The translations under genes and the position numbers were made by a program. From assembly GCF_011046245.1 (NCBI RefSeq), contig NZ_CP049241.1, forward strand, positions 1,364,001 to 1,428,000: 64,000 nucleotides of DNA. The letters run 5' to 3'. Positions within the stretch are counted from its first letter, which is position 1. Every line of letters begins with the position of its first letter. The notes beneath the pieces were generated by a model. It saw only the letters and a list, made by a program, of their open reading frames with translations, did no database searches and was not told the origin of the DNA. Source of the DNA: Allorhizobium pseudoryzae (GTDB lineage: Bacteria > Pseudomonadota > Alphaproteobacteria > Rhizobiales > Rhizobiaceae). Shown here piece after piece: positions 40,201 to 48,189 of the stretch.

Positions 40201-42686
40201 GCGCCGAGCGGATCCATGAAGTACCAGCCGAGCACGGAGGAGAAGAACCAGGCGATCGGCGTCAGCGAACGGCGCAGGTTGTCGATCATCTTCCAGCGGC
40301 CGAGCGCGGTCACGCCGCGCATCGGATCGAGAATATAGGGCAGAAGCTGCCAGTCGCCGCGGGCCCAGCGATGCTGGCGCGACACTTCCACTTCGTAGCG
40401 CGTCGGGAAGTCTTCCACCAGTTCCACGTCGGTGACGAGCGCGCAGCGGGCGAACGACCCTTCGAGAAGGTCGTGACTCAGAACGGCATTTTCCTCGATC
40501 CGTCCGCGCAGAGCCGTCTCGAAGGCATCGACGTGGTAGAGGCCCTTGCCGGTGAACGATCCTTCGCCCGTCAGGTCCTGATAGACGTCGGAGACGGTAA
40601 AGACGTAAGGATCGATCCCGCGGCTGATCGAATAGACGCGCTGGAAAACGGAAGCATCCTTGCCGGTCGTCAGCGACGGCGTGACGCGCGGCTGCAAGAG
40701 GCCGTAGCCGTTGATCACCCGGCCGCTGTTGACGTCATGCACCGGGCGGTTGATCGGATGGTGCAGCTTGCCGACGAGCTTCGTCACCGCGTCGCGCATC
40801 AGGCGCGTGTCGGCGTCCAGCGTCATGACATACTGCACGTTGTCCGGCACCGTGTTGGCGCCCGGCATGTAGGTCGTATCCTTGTCGCCGCGCAAAAGCA
40901 GGTTCAGCTCGTGCAGCTTGCCGCGCTTGCGCTCCCAGCCCATCCACACGCCTTCGGACGGGTTGAACAGGCGGCGGCGGTGCAGGAGATAGAAGCGGGT
41001 CTTGCCGTCATAGGCGTAACGGGCGCTGAGCGCTGCCACTTCGCGCCGCGCATATTCGAGAACTTCCAGATCCGCATCCGTCTGCTCAAGCGTACTGTCC
41101 TTCCAGTCGCTGAGCAGCGCGAAGTAGATTTCGCCGCGCGGATTGGCGAGGTAGTGCACCTCGATGTTGCGGACGAGCTCATCGACCGTATCGCGATTGG
41201 TGATCAGGCAGGGAACGACGACCAGCGTGCGGGCATCGTCCGGGATGCCGTTCTTGAACTCGTAGCCGACCAGCCGCGCGGGCTTCACGATATAGGTGAC
41301 GAGCGTATTGAAGAGGCCCGTCGCACCTTCCGAAGCAGGCAGCGAAAACATCAGCAGGAACAGCAGGATGACCGGCCAGCTCATGCCGGCATGCGCAAGG
41401 AAGCCGCCGACGATAGCGAGCGCCAGGAAGGTGAGAAGCAGGACGGGCACGGCCACCGCCAGCCAGTTCATCTTCTGCACGATGCGGATGGTGCGCTGGG
41501 CGATCTTCGGCGTATAGCCGACACGGCTTTCCAGTTCAGAGAGATACATGCCGGTCAGGAAGGCGCCGACATTGGCCCGGTGCGGATCGGGCTCGGGTGC
41601 GCTTTTCGCCTCCTGTGCCAGGGCAATGGCGGCCCGGGCCACATCGATTTCGCTCTTGCCGCAGTAGCGGGCGATCTTTTCGATGCGGTTACGGTAGGAG
41701 TTGCGCGAGCCGAAATCGAGCTCGTTGTAATCGCTCTGCTCGCGCAGCACCTGATCGACGAGGCAGACCTCCTCGAACCACACACTCCACTCGGTGTCGT
41801 CGATCTCACGCAGGCTCTTGATGATGTTGCCCATGGTGAGGTTGCCGGAGGACAGGCGGTTCTGTTCCGCCATCATCACTTCTTCGGTGTCGGTGCCGGC
41901 AGCTTCCAGGCGCGCTTCCAGCCAGGCGATCGCAAAGCTCGGCGATTGCGAGGCGTTGCGCAGGCGGTAGAGGAACTGGGTGGAGAAGGTATTGTCGTCT
42001 GTCAGCGGCTCGATCGTCTTGAGGATCTCAGTCGAGGCGGCTTCGTCGTTGAGCTTGATGATCTCGTCGGCGGCGTCATTCGCCTGCTGGCGCATGCGGC
42101 GCGATTTTTCCACGCGAATGGAAATACGGCGGAGGTTTTCGATCAGCACGAACCGCAGGAAGGATGGCAGTGCCCAGAGTTCGCCGATTTCCAGCGACTG
42201 GTGCACCTGGAAGCCCTCGGTCATGGCCGTCAGGTTGTCGCGGTTCAGCGTGCTGTGCGTATGCGCCACAAAGAGCCAGGCGAGCGCCAGGACGCGCGGC
42301 ATTTCCTGCCCGCCGATCGTCACGGTCGGCAGTTGCCGGTAGAATTTCTTCGGGAAGTCGCGCCGGACCTCCTGGATCGCCTCTTCGACGATATAGTGGT
42401 TATCGAGCAGCCATTCCGCCGCCGGGGTGATCGTCTGACCGGCCTCGACATCCTTCGCGGTCGTCCGGTAGACGCGCAGGATTTCCTTTTCGTTTTCCTT
42501 GTGCCGCTCGTGGAAACCGAAGGCCATCAGGCCGGGAAGCGTCTGCGCCCCGTCCCTTGCCAGCGCTTCGCCGCAGGTCCGCAGGTCTTCCGCGTTGAAA
42601 TAGGTCGCTCTAATCGCCTCGTTGTGGTCGATTTGCTTGCCTTCGGTTTCGCGGGAGGTCGCAGCAGGCGTATTATGAAAGGACAT
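34212..42686 (-). CDS. ndvB: cyclic beta-1,2-glucan synthase
   Basis: A 2,824-residue inner-membrane enzyme that initiates, elongates and cyclises beta-1,2-glucan from UDP-glucose. Hydrophobic segments lie near residues 408-450, 805-860 and 940-985. The glycosyltransferase (GT84) domain between them has the acidic TLDADTRLM near 622 and the RHRWARGDWQLL block, a QxxRW-like motif. The long C-terminal part is GH94 phosphorylase-like, with KYGFHDAVDF near 1,450 and GGDWNDGMNRVG near 2,530, and trims chain length. Size agrees with NdvB/ChvB. The ATG at 42686 has no good ribosome-binding site. Very long antisense frames opposite this gene are composition shadows. Confidence 0.96.
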   Translation of the reverse strand: MSFHNTPAATSRETEGKQIDHNEAIRATYFNAEDLRTCGEALARDGAQTLPGLMAFGFHERHKENEKEILRVYRTTAKDVEAGQTITPAAEWLLDNHYIVEEAIQEVRRDFPKKFYRQLPTVTIGGQEMPRVLALAWLFVAHTHSTLNRDNLTAMTEGFQVHQSLEIGELWALPSFLRFVLIENLRRISIRVEKSRRMRQQANDAADEIIKLNDEAASTEILKTIEPLTDDNTFSTQFLYRLRNASQSPSFAIAWLEARLEAAGTDTEEVMMAEQNRLSSGNLTMGNIIKSLREIDDTEWSVWFEEVCLVDQVLREQSDYNELDFGSRNSYRNRIEKIARYCGKSEIDVARAAIALAQEAKSAPEPDPHRANVGAFLTGMYLSELESRVGYTPKIAQRTIRIVQKMNWLAVAVPVLLLTFLALAIVGGFLAHAGMSWPVILLFLLMFSLPASEGATGLFNTLVTYIVKPARLVGYEFKNGIPDDARTLVVVPCLITNRDTVDELVRNIEVHYLANPRGEIYFALLSDWKDSTLEQTDADLEVLEYARREVAALSARYAYDGKTRFYLLHRRRLFNPSEGVWMGWERKRGKLHELNLLLRGDKDTTYMPGANTVPDNVQYVMTLDADTRLMRDAVTKLVGKLHHPINRPVHDVNSGRVINGYGLLQPRVTPSLTTGKDASVFQRVYSISRGIDPYVFTVSDVYQDLTGEGSFTGKGLYHVDAFETALRGRIEENAVLSHDLLEGSFARCALVTDVELVEDFPTRYEVEVSRQHRWARGDWQLLPYILDPMRGVTALGRWKMIDNLRRSLTPIAWFFSSVLGWYFMDPLGALVWQILLIFSLFVAPTLSLITGILPRSTDIVPRAHFYSLWSDVRSANAQVALRIVFIADSAFMMLDAIVRSVYRLFVSRKLMLEWRTAASIQSSAQGSPQEYYRSMWHAPVAAVLGLMLAALPDDNAFLVGLPFVLLWVFSPVVAWYVSQSAETEDRLFVPEAVSVELRKISRRTWRYYEAFVTEDQHFLPPDNFQEKPEPIVAKRTSPTNIGVYILSTVSARHFGWISFQDTLDRLDQTISTVEKMDKYRGHLFNWYHTDSLLTLGPRYVSTVDSGNLAGHLIAVSSACREWAEAPSAHLQANLDGIGDVAGILSEALAELPDDRKTVRPLRRRLEERIIGFGNALAAVKREHEFASIRIINLAVLARDIQKLAANLDHEVSSSQSTEVTRWSESLVAACEAHIADSTFDMTNIEPLRQRLIQLRDRARTLAFSMDFTFLYRKDRRLLSIGYRVESNDLDEACYDLLASECRLTSLFAIAKGDLPTEHWYRLGRQVVPIGARGALISWSGSMFEYLMPPLVMQERQGGILNQTNNLIVEEQMNHGRRLNIPWGISEAAFNARDHNLNYQYTNFGVPTLGLKRGLGQNAVIAPYASILASQYKPLEALENLQKLRAVGALGKYGFHDAVDFTPTRVPEGKRCAVVFNYYAHHHGMSIAAIANVVNNGKLRELFHSDPVVEAAELLLQEKAPREVPVMGSKYEPETPGKGQADLLRPEVRTIQDPAGRDREMVFLSNGHYSTMMTATGTGYSRWNGLSVTRWKPDPVEDRWGNFIFLRDTASGEWWSTTSEPRRIDGEKAKAVFSDEKAEFHKTVGTLVSSVECIVATEHDAEGRRLTLLNTGTEDRFIEVTSYLEPVIAHEDDDNAHPVFSRMFIRTEIGRRGDVIRAWRNKRNPNEPAMQIAHLAADNAGSSRPTEFETDRRRFLGRGRTLAEAAAFDPDATLSGTDGFTLDPILSLRRVVRVPAGKKVSVIFWTIAAPSREELDVAIERYRHPDSFATELTQAWTRVQVQMRHIGISSQQAAAFQHLGRYLVYPDMHLRADAATVEAGLASQRQLWGLSISGDLPIFTLRINDEMDMDVVKEALSAQEYLRSRGVMADLAVVNEKPASYAQDMQHAIDQISESIRRLGQSEGRQQVFALRRDLMDDATWAALIAASRVVLHARNGKIEDQVARAVSLFSAPRGVESELDRRALLSATDFGRPAEINGSDLQFWNGYGGFSKEGDEYVVRLAGGGATPHPWINVISNEMFGFHISAEGAGFTWSQNSRDYQLTPWANDPVVNRPGEAFYVTDLETGSVATPFAALSRRPSVQFEARHGLGYSTFTADEDGLLLTLTQTVDSVRPVKFSKLTIQNTSGAPRRYRVYGYAEWILGNNPQRTQPFILSSRDEATGTLFATNPFSIDYHRTAFFGIDGEASGFTTSRRDFLGRFGTIAAPTAVTNRSALNGSLEPDGAPCAALAYDIELSAGEEKVVTFFMGDCATREEAAALAAEVKVSSFHGVLKTTNDFWQEFTGRLQISTPDKAMDLMVNRWLPYQALGCRILSRTAFYQSSGAYGFRDQLQDTLAFLIHQPDLARRQIVNAASRQFKEGDVQHWWLPGTGAGVRTSISDDVVWLAYATHQYIEATGDSAILNETTPFLQGPMLTAGQHDAFYKPEISDEQASLYEHAARALDLAIKRTGSNGLPLILGGDWNDGMNRVGVGGRGTSVWLGWFLAAALRRFLPYAEERADQARVERWTAHLDALKHALETAGWDGTYYRRGYFDDGGPLGANGNLECSIDSLGQSWSVLSGEGDPARQQQAMNAVMEKLVDEKDGLIRLFTPAFATTPKDPGYIKAYPPGVRENGGQYTHAAIWVVLALAALKRGDDAWKAFKLLNPVNHALDQASADHYRVEPYVVAADVYGVGDLTGRGGWTWYTGSAGWLYRAAVEGILGIRREGNRLFVRPVLPAEWDGFSAELTLDDKTYKIAVTMSDGNATVTVNGSAVAADEGFVLG

Positions 42687-43186
42687 TGGGGCGGCTTCTA
42701 CGAATGAGTGGCACTGATGTGAGGGGTCGAGCGGGCGACGAGATCAAAGGCGACAGGCGCAAACGGCATGCCAGGGCGCGCCGCAAGGCGACGGCTGACG
42801 AGCCTGTCTGCGGGGGACAAAAGCGCGAACGGGAGGGCCAGATCTGTCCACATACTTCTCCAAAACCATGACCGTTCGCCTCTATTCCTCCAGGCATGAA
42901 TGAAACCTGAACATTTTCAGCCGGTTGGTAGATAGAATACGATGTATTGATGCGTGGAACGGTACGGGCTGAGGAACCGCATCGTTCGTAAAGTCCTCAC
43001 TGTTCCGAAGGTTCCATGACATCAAGATCATCCGCGTTCAAGCGGGATTCTGTGGCAGGATTAACGGCTCGCCGACAGCATACCGGGTGCCGGCACTGGT
43101 GCGACAGGCGGGTTTACCCGACGCCCGGCCAACTGCTATGGCTGGAACAACGTTCAGGTCTGCCACCGACCAAGAAAACCGAGACG
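42687..43186. other. 500-base intergenic region between ndvB and an M20 amidohydrolase gene
   Basis: The two genes face outward from this region, so it should hold both promoters. The middle (about 42890-42960) is noticeably AT-richer and contains AATAC-GAT-GTATT, a small dyad at 42936-42948. In-frame codons upstream of 43187 do not look coding. No RNA gene or known sigma-factor site was recognised. Confidence 0.45.
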
Positions 43187-44350
43187 ATGACGATCCAGTT
43201 CTCAAACTATATTCCGGAATTCGTTGCCACCCGTCGCTTCCTGCATCAAAATCCCGAGCTCGGACTGTCCGAGTTCAGAACCTCCGATTTTCTGGCACAG
43301 CAATTGACCGCACTCGGCTACGAGGTCACCCGCGGATTTGCCAAGACTGGCCTCGTCGCCTCGCTGAAGAACGGCACGAGCGGACGATCGATCGGCATCC
43401 GCGCCGATATCGACGCGCTGCCGATCCTGGAGGAAACCGGTCTCGACTATACCAGCCAGACGCCGGGCCTCATGCATGCCTGCGGCCATGACGGACATAC
43501 GGCAATCCTGCTCGGCGCCGCCCGCATCCTCGCCGAACGCCGCAATTTCGATGGCACGCTGAACCTGATCTTCCAGCCGGCAGAAGAAAATTTCGCCGGC
43601 GCCAAGCTGATGATCGATGACGGCCTCCTTGAGAGATTTCCCTGCGATGCCGTCTTCGGCCTGCACAACGATCCCGGCATTCCCTTCGGCAAGATCGCTG
43701 TCCGGGAAGGCGCCATGATGGCCGCCGCCGACGAATGCGTGATCACCGTCAACGGGCGCGGCGGCCACGGCGCCGAACCGCAGGACGCGAGCGATCCGAT
43801 CGTCTGTGGCGCCAGCATCATCATGGCGCTGCAGACCGTCGTCTCCCGCAACCTGCATGCCATGGACCAGGCAGTCATCACCGTCGGCGCCTTCAACGCC
43901 GGCAAGGCCAGCAACGTGATCCCGGAACGGGCGGAAATGGCGATTACCGTTCGCTCTTTCGACCAGGCGGTGCGCGACAGGCTGGAGACACGCATCCGCG
44001 AAGTCGCCGAGGGCCAGGCGGCAGGCTACGGCATGAGCGTATCGATCAAGTATGAGCGCGGTTACGAGCCGACCATCAACCACAAGACCGAAACGGATTT
44101 CGTCCGTGACGTGGCAAGGCAGGTGGTGGGACCCGACAATGTCTTCGACCTCGCCCGTCCGTCGATGGGCAGCGAGGATTTCGCCTTCATGCTGAAGGAA
44201 TGCCCGGGCAGCTATTTTCTTCTCGGCACCGGCAGGACCGACAACGACCCGCCGCTGCACCATCCCCGCTTCGATTTCAACGACGATGCCCTGCCGATCG
44301 GCGTCGGCATGTGGGTCGAGATTGCCGAAACCTATCTGAAAGCTCCCTGA
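43187..44350 (+). CDS. M20D-family amidohydrolase (hippurate/N-acyl-amino-acid hydrolase type)
   Basis: A 387-residue cytoplasmic metallo-amidohydrolase. Typical M20D blocks are present: RRFLHQNPELGLSEFRT, GIRADIDALPILEETG, HACGHDGHTAILLGAA (metal-binding His and Asp), FQPAEENFAGAKLMIDDG (catalytic Glu) and GSEDFAFMLKECPGSYFLLG near the C-terminus. The dimerisation domain with GRGGHGAEPQDASDPI lies in the middle. The substrate could be an N-acyl amino acid, hippurate or an auxin conjugate. ATG 43187 was chosen because the protein starts in family register; no strong Shine-Dalgarno is visible. The FAD oxidoreductase gene follows 139 bases later. Confidence 0.9.
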   Translation: MTIQFSNYIPEFVATRRFLHQNPELGLSEFRTSDFLAQQLTALGYEVTRGFAKTGLVASLKNGTSGRSIGIRADIDALPILEETGLDYTSQTPGLMHACGHDGHTAILLGAARILAERRNFDGTLNLIFQPAEENFAGAKLMIDDGLLERFPCDAVFGLHNDPGIPFGKIAVREGAMMAAADECVITVNGRGGHGAEPQDASDPIVCGASIIMALQTVVSRNLHAMDQAVITVGAFNAGKASNVIPERAEMAITVRSFDQAVRDRLETRIREVAEGQAAGYGMSVSIKYERGYEPTINHKTETDFVRDVARQVVGPDNVFDLARPSMGSEDFAFMLKECPGSYFLLGTGRTDNDPPLHHPRFDFNDDALPIGVGMWVEIAETYLKAP

Positions 44351-44377
44351 CCTACAGGACGCCTTTCGGGAGCTGTC

Positions 44378-44404
44378 GCCGACAGTATCCGGGGAACTGT
44401 CGGC
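44378..44404 (+). terminator. possible hairpin after M20D amidohydrolase
   Basis: GCCGACAG (44378-44385) and CTGTCGGC (44397-44404) form a perfect eight-pair stem with an eleven-base loop, 28 bases after the stop. Only TTCG follows, so intrinsic termination is doubtful. Confidence 0.35.
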
Positions 44405-44489
44405 TTCGTCTACGATTTGAGCTTGCAACGCAGCGGAAATCGGAAAGATTCGCACGGCTCGATGACGAGCTGATTCCAGGGAGGAAGGA

Positions 44490-45617
44490 ATGGCCGATGT
44501 TGATGCGATCGTTATCGGCGCCGGCGTGGTGGGGCTCGCCTGTGCGCGGGAACTGGCTCTGGCCGGGCAGTCGGTCCTTGTCCTGGAAGCCGACAGCGCC
44601 ATCGGCACCGGCACCTCGTCCCGCAACAGCGAGGTGATCCATGCCGGCCTCTATTATCCCGTCGGCAGCCTGAAGGCGAAGCTGTGCGTGGAAGGCCGCA
44701 ACAGGCTCTACGATTATTGTGCGACGCACGGCGTGCAGCACCGGCGCTGCGGCAAACTGATTGTCGCAACAGAGGCCGATGAAATCCCGCGGCTCGAAGA
44801 CCTGATGCGGAAAGGTGAGGCCAACGGCTGCACGGATCTCCGCCTCCTGTCCGGCGACGAGGCAATGGCGCTTGAGCCTGCGCTCTCCTGCGTGGCGGCG
44901 CTTCTATCCCCCTCCACCGGCATTATCGACAGTCACGGCTACATGCTGGCGCTGCGAGGTGATCTGGAGGAGGCCGGCGGCGCGATCGCCTTTCGCGCGC
45001 CGATGATCGCCGCTCGCCCGGGAGAGGACGGCTTTATCGTCTCGACCGGGGGCGCCGATCCGCTTGATATTACCTGCTCGCTGCTCGTCAATGCCGGCGG
45101 ACTGCATGCCTCCGCGGTAGCGGTCAGCATCGGCGCACTGCCCCTTGAGGCAATCCCGCAGACCCGTTACGCCAAAGGCAATTACTTCATGCTGTCCGGG
45201 CGCGCACCCTTTTCGCATCTCATCTATCCCGCACCCCATGCGCATGGCCTGGGGGTTCATCTCACGATGGATCTTGGTGGGCAGGCCCGCTTCGGCCCAG
45301 ATGTCGAATGGGTCGAGAATATCGCCTATGCCGTCGATCCCGGTCGTGTTGCAGGCTTTGGCGATGCAATCCGCCGCTACTGGCCGGGCATGCCGGAGGA
45401 CTCCCTCATTCCCGGTTATTCCGGCATCCGCCCGAAAATCTGCGGCCCGGATGATCCGGCCGCCGACTTCCGCATCGATGGACCGGGCATGCACGGGCTT
45501 GCCGGCCTGGTAAACCTCTTCGGCATCGAAAGTCCGGGGCTCACGGCCTCCCTGGCGATTGCACGCGAGGTGGTCGATCAGCTGTTGCCCGATCGGCGCG
45601 CGACGCTTTCCGCTTAA
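44490..45617 (+). CDS. FAD-dependent oxidoreductase (L-2-hydroxyglutarate oxidase-like)
   Basis: A 375-residue flavoprotein of the DAO/GlpD-like family. The FAD dinucleotide motif [13 protein letters not shown] is at 11-23, followed by [28 protein letters not shown], which is characteristic of LhgO/L2HGDH-type enzymes. The C-terminus ([29 protein letters not shown]) supports that group. These enzymes oxidise 2-hydroxyglutarate or related 2-hydroxy acids and pass electrons to quinone. GAGGAAGGA directly precedes the ATG. It is downstream of the amidohydrolase in the same orientation; a shared catabolic role is possible but not shown. Confidence 0.87.
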   Translation: MADVDAIVIGAGVVGLACARELALAGQSVLVLEADSAIGTGTSSRNSEVIHAGLYYPVGSLKAKLCVEGRNRLYDYCATHGVQHRRCGKLIVATEADEIPRLEDLMRKGEANGCTDLRLLSGDEAMALEPALSCVAALLSPSTGIIDSHGYMLALRGDLEEAGGAIAFRAPMIAARPGEDGFIVSTGGADPLDITCSLLVNAGGLHASAVAVSIGALPLEAIPQTRYAKGNYFMLSGRAPFSHLIYPAPHAHGLGVHLTMDLGGQARFGPDVEWVENIAYAVDPGRVAGFGDAIRRYWPGMPEDSLIPGYSGIRPKICGPDDPAADFRIDGPGMHGLAGLVNLFGIESPGLTASLAIAREVVDQLLPDRRATLSA

Positions 45618-45634
45618 CGGGATTTCCGGGCTGC

Positions 45635-46501
45635 TTACCCTTCTTCGGGGGTGCTCACCGCCTTGAGAAGGGCCTTGATCGGCAGGTGGTCGGAGGCGAC
45701 GCGGGCCAGTGCCGTGTCATGCACCCGCACCTCGTCCACCAGCCCCGGCCGGTTGCCCATGATCCGGTCGAGCGCCAGGACCGGCAGGCGCGACGGAAAG
45801 CTCGGCACCGCCGGCGGCATGCCGCGAAAGATCGCACCGAGGGAATTCAGCGACGAGCGATCCCCCAGCCGCCACTCGTTGAGATCCCCCATCAGAAGCG
45901 TCGGCTGCTCGGCACGGGCGCCAAGGATCTCGAGGATCATGCGCGCCTGCTGCTGGCGGGACCGGTTGAGAAGGCCGAGATGGGCGGCGATCACCCGAAG
46001 CGGCGAACCATCGCGCAGCTCCAGCTCCGTCATCAGCGCCCCCCGCGGCTCCAGTCCCGGCAGCTTAAGCTGATGCACATCGCGCACCACCCCTTCCCGG
46101 ATGAACAGCACATTGCCGTGCCAGCCATGCGCCTTGGCGACACCGGAGACCGGCACCGGCACCAGCCCCGTCTCGCGCTCCATCCACGCAAGATCGAGGA
46201 GACCCCGCCGTTCGCCGAACCGCGTATCGGCCTCCTGCAGCGCAAGCAGGTCCGGTCCGATTTCACGGATCACCTCGGCGATCCGGTCCGGATCGAAGCG
46301 GCCATCGACACCGACGCATTTATGGACATTGTAGGAGGCGGCCAGCAGGACGCCCTCCGCACGTGCGCCCGCATCCTCGGTACCGAGGCCCCGCTTTTTG
46401 CGATTGCGGATGGACGCCAGGATGTTTGCGGGAAGATTGGGCTTTTTGCCCGGAATGATGCGGCGGGTCGGATCGGAAACCATAAGACGAGTATAGCGCA
46501 T
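45635..46501 (-). CDS. endonuclease/exonuclease/phosphatase (EEP) family protein
   Basis: A 288-residue metal-dependent phosphoesterase. The EEP signature is complete: SYNVHKC (Asn metal ligand), LQEADTRFG (Glu), GDLNEWR (Asp-Asn) and SDHLPI (Asp-His). Substrates in the family range from DNA to phospholipids. The gene lies 26 bases downstream of the cardiolipin-synthase-like gene on the same strand, a pairing that suggests a phospholipid role. I chose ATG 46501, with GGAAGG nine bases upstream; ATG 46483 is an alternative. No signal peptide is evident, so it is probably cytoplasmic. Confidence 0.87.
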   Translation of the reverse strand: MRYTRLMVSDPTRRIIPGKKPNLPANILASIRNRKKRGLGTEDAGARAEGVLLAASYNVHKCVGVDGRFDPDRIAEVIREIGPDLLALQEADTRFGERRGLLDLAWMERETGLVPVPVSGVAKAHGWHGNVLFIREGVVRDVHQLKLPGLEPRGALMTELELRDGSPLRVIAAHLGLLNRSRQQQARMILEILGARAEQPTLLMGDLNEWRLGDRSSLNSLGAIFRGMPPAVPSFPSRLPVLALDRIMGNRPGLVDEVRVHDTALARVASDHLPIKALLKAVSTPEEG

Positions 46502-46527
46502 CGGACACGGCCTTCCAGAGCAGACAC

Positions 46528-47988
46528 TCAAAGATAAGGCGATCCGAGCCACAGGACCCGTTCGAACAGCCGCACCGGGAAGGCACGCGCCCGAAGGGCG
46601 GTCAGGCTGACCTCGTCGGCCAGGGACAGAACCTGCGAGATCCGCTTGTCGATGGTGGCGGCAAAGGCGATATCGAACACCTCGACATCCACCTCGAAGT
46701 TCAGACGCAGCGACCGGGGATCCATGTTCGAGGACCCGATATAGGTCCAGCGCCCATCAATCACCATCAGCTTGGAGTGGTTGAAGGCACCTTCCGCACG
46801 CCAGATGCGACAGCCGCTTTTCAGGATCTGGTCGAACTGCGCCGTCATGGCCCGGTCGACCAGCGTCAGGTTGTTCGAGCCGGGTACGATAATGTCCACG
46901 TCCACGCCGCGCCGCGCTGCCGTCGCCAGCGCGCTGATCAATTCCCGGTCCGGCAGGAAATAGGGTGAGACGATGCGGATCGAGGAGCGGGCGACCGAAA
47001 ACGCCCCCATCAGCATCTTGTGGTTGGTTTCCACGCTTTTATCCGGCCCCGATGCCACGACGCGCGCTAGCATGGGGTCATCGGGTAAACGCTCGGGCGA
47101 CCCGACCTGCCAGGCATCGCCGACCAGAAGCTCGCCGCTGGCGAAATTCCAGTCTTCCGCCGCCACCGCGAAAAGGTCTGCCACCAGCGGCCCTTTCAGC
47201 CGGAAGTGCGTATCGATCGCGCAGGCCTCTCCTTCGAACTCGCGGGAGAAGGCTTCGCGGATGTTCATGCCGCCGGTAAACGCCACGCTCCCATCAACGA
47301 TCATGATCTTCCGGTGCGTCCGCAGATTGGCGTAGGGCAATCGCAGACCCATGATGACATTGCCGTTGAAGACATCGACGGTCACGCCGCCCTCGCGCAG
47401 CATGCCAAGAACGCTCGGGACAGAATACCGGGCGCCGACGGCATCGACGAGTACCCGCACTTCGACACCCCGGTCGACCGCCGCCGACAGAGCCTCGACG
47501 AAACGGCGACCGATGCGATCGCGGTCGAAGATATAGGTTTCCAGCAGGATGCTGCGCTGCGCATTGCCGATCGCCTCCAGCATCGCCCGGAACGTGGCAT
47601 CCCCGCCATCGAGCAGGTCGATCTGGTTGCCGGACGTGATGCTCCAGCGCGACACCCGATCCCCCAGCGTCTTCATGGCGAGGAAACGGCGGCCGAACTC
47701 GCTCGCCACCCGATCGTCCCCGACGTCGAAGGAGGCGGCATGCGGACCAAACGCCTTGTTCTTCAACCGGCGCTGATTGAACACGACCTTGCGGCGAATG
47801 CGGTTGATGCCGGCAAACAGGTAGAGAAGGGCGCCGACGATGGGAGAGAGGAGAATGACGCCGACCCAGCCGATCGCCGAACGGACCTCCTCCTTCGTCA
47901 TGGCAACGTGAATGGCAGCCGTTGCCCCCATCAGGACCGACAGAACGAAAACGATGTGCGGCCAGTAGGCAGAAAGGAGATCCAGCAT
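46528..47988 (-). CDS. cardiolipin synthase-like phospholipase D family protein
   Basis: A 486-residue membrane protein. Two N-terminal transmembrane helices (about 8-28 and 38-60) are followed by two PLD domains with HKD motifs HRKIMIVDG near residue 225 and HSKLMVIDG near 403. This layout is that of bacterial cardiolipin synthases (Cls), which join two phosphatidylglycerols. ATG 47988 was chosen to place the first helix at the N-terminus; its ribosome-binding site is poor. The EEP gene follows directly. A different PLD-type phosphatidyl transferase cannot be excluded. Confidence 0.88.
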   Translation of the reverse strand: MLDLLSAYWPHIVFVLSVLMGATAAIHVAMTKEEVRSAIGWVGVILLSPIVGALLYLFAGINRIRRKVVFNQRRLKNKAFGPHAASFDVGDDRVASEFGRRFLAMKTLGDRVSRWSITSGNQIDLLDGGDATFRAMLEAIGNAQRSILLETYIFDRDRIGRRFVEALSAAVDRGVEVRVLVDAVGARYSVPSVLGMLREGGVTVDVFNGNVIMGLRLPYANLRTHRKIMIVDGSVAFTGGMNIREAFSREFEGEACAIDTHFRLKGPLVADLFAVAAEDWNFASGELLVGDAWQVGSPERLPDDPMLARVVASGPDKSVETNHKMLMGAFSVARSSIRIVSPYFLPDRELISALATAARRGVDVDIIVPGSNNLTLVDRAMTAQFDQILKSGCRIWRAEGAFNHSKLMVIDGRWTYIGSSNMDPRSLRLNFEVDVEVFDIAFAATIDKRISQVLSLADEVSLTALRARAFPVRLFERVLWLGSPYL

Positions 47989-48124
47989 GCGCACAGATAT
48001 AGGCAATGCATCGAAAGCTGCAATCACCTCAAACCCTTCCGGCTGTCGGGCAAGCAACAATCTCGGCGACGGGAAGGCTCTTCACCGGCATGGAGCAGGG
48101 GGGGCAGGACCTGTCGCAATGCCC

Positions 48125-48160
48125 ACGACCATCCGCAGCCCGTTGGAGCTGCGGGCGGTC
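48125..48160 (-). terminator. possible hairpin after the second M20 amidohydrolase gene
   Basis: CCGCAGC/GCTGCGG (48132-48138, 48147-48153), extended by CGACC/GGTCG across a small internal loop, lies 30 bases past the stop of the minus-strand gene. There is no T-run. Confidence 0.28.
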
Positions 48161-48189
48161 GATGATCTGAAACGAAGACGTGAACCGGG

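Noticed and set aside
34164..42707. Two huge open frames (about 1,500 and 1,320 codons) antisense to ndvB
   Set aside because: High-GC codon bias keeps the complementary frame open. The translations lack family motifs and are rich in Arg, Ala, His and Gly. The sense strand encodes a clear cyclic glucan synthase.
42936..42948. AATAC-GAT-GTATT dyad between ndvB and the M20 gene as an operator
   Set aside because: Five-base arms in an AT-rich patch are too weak without conservation data.
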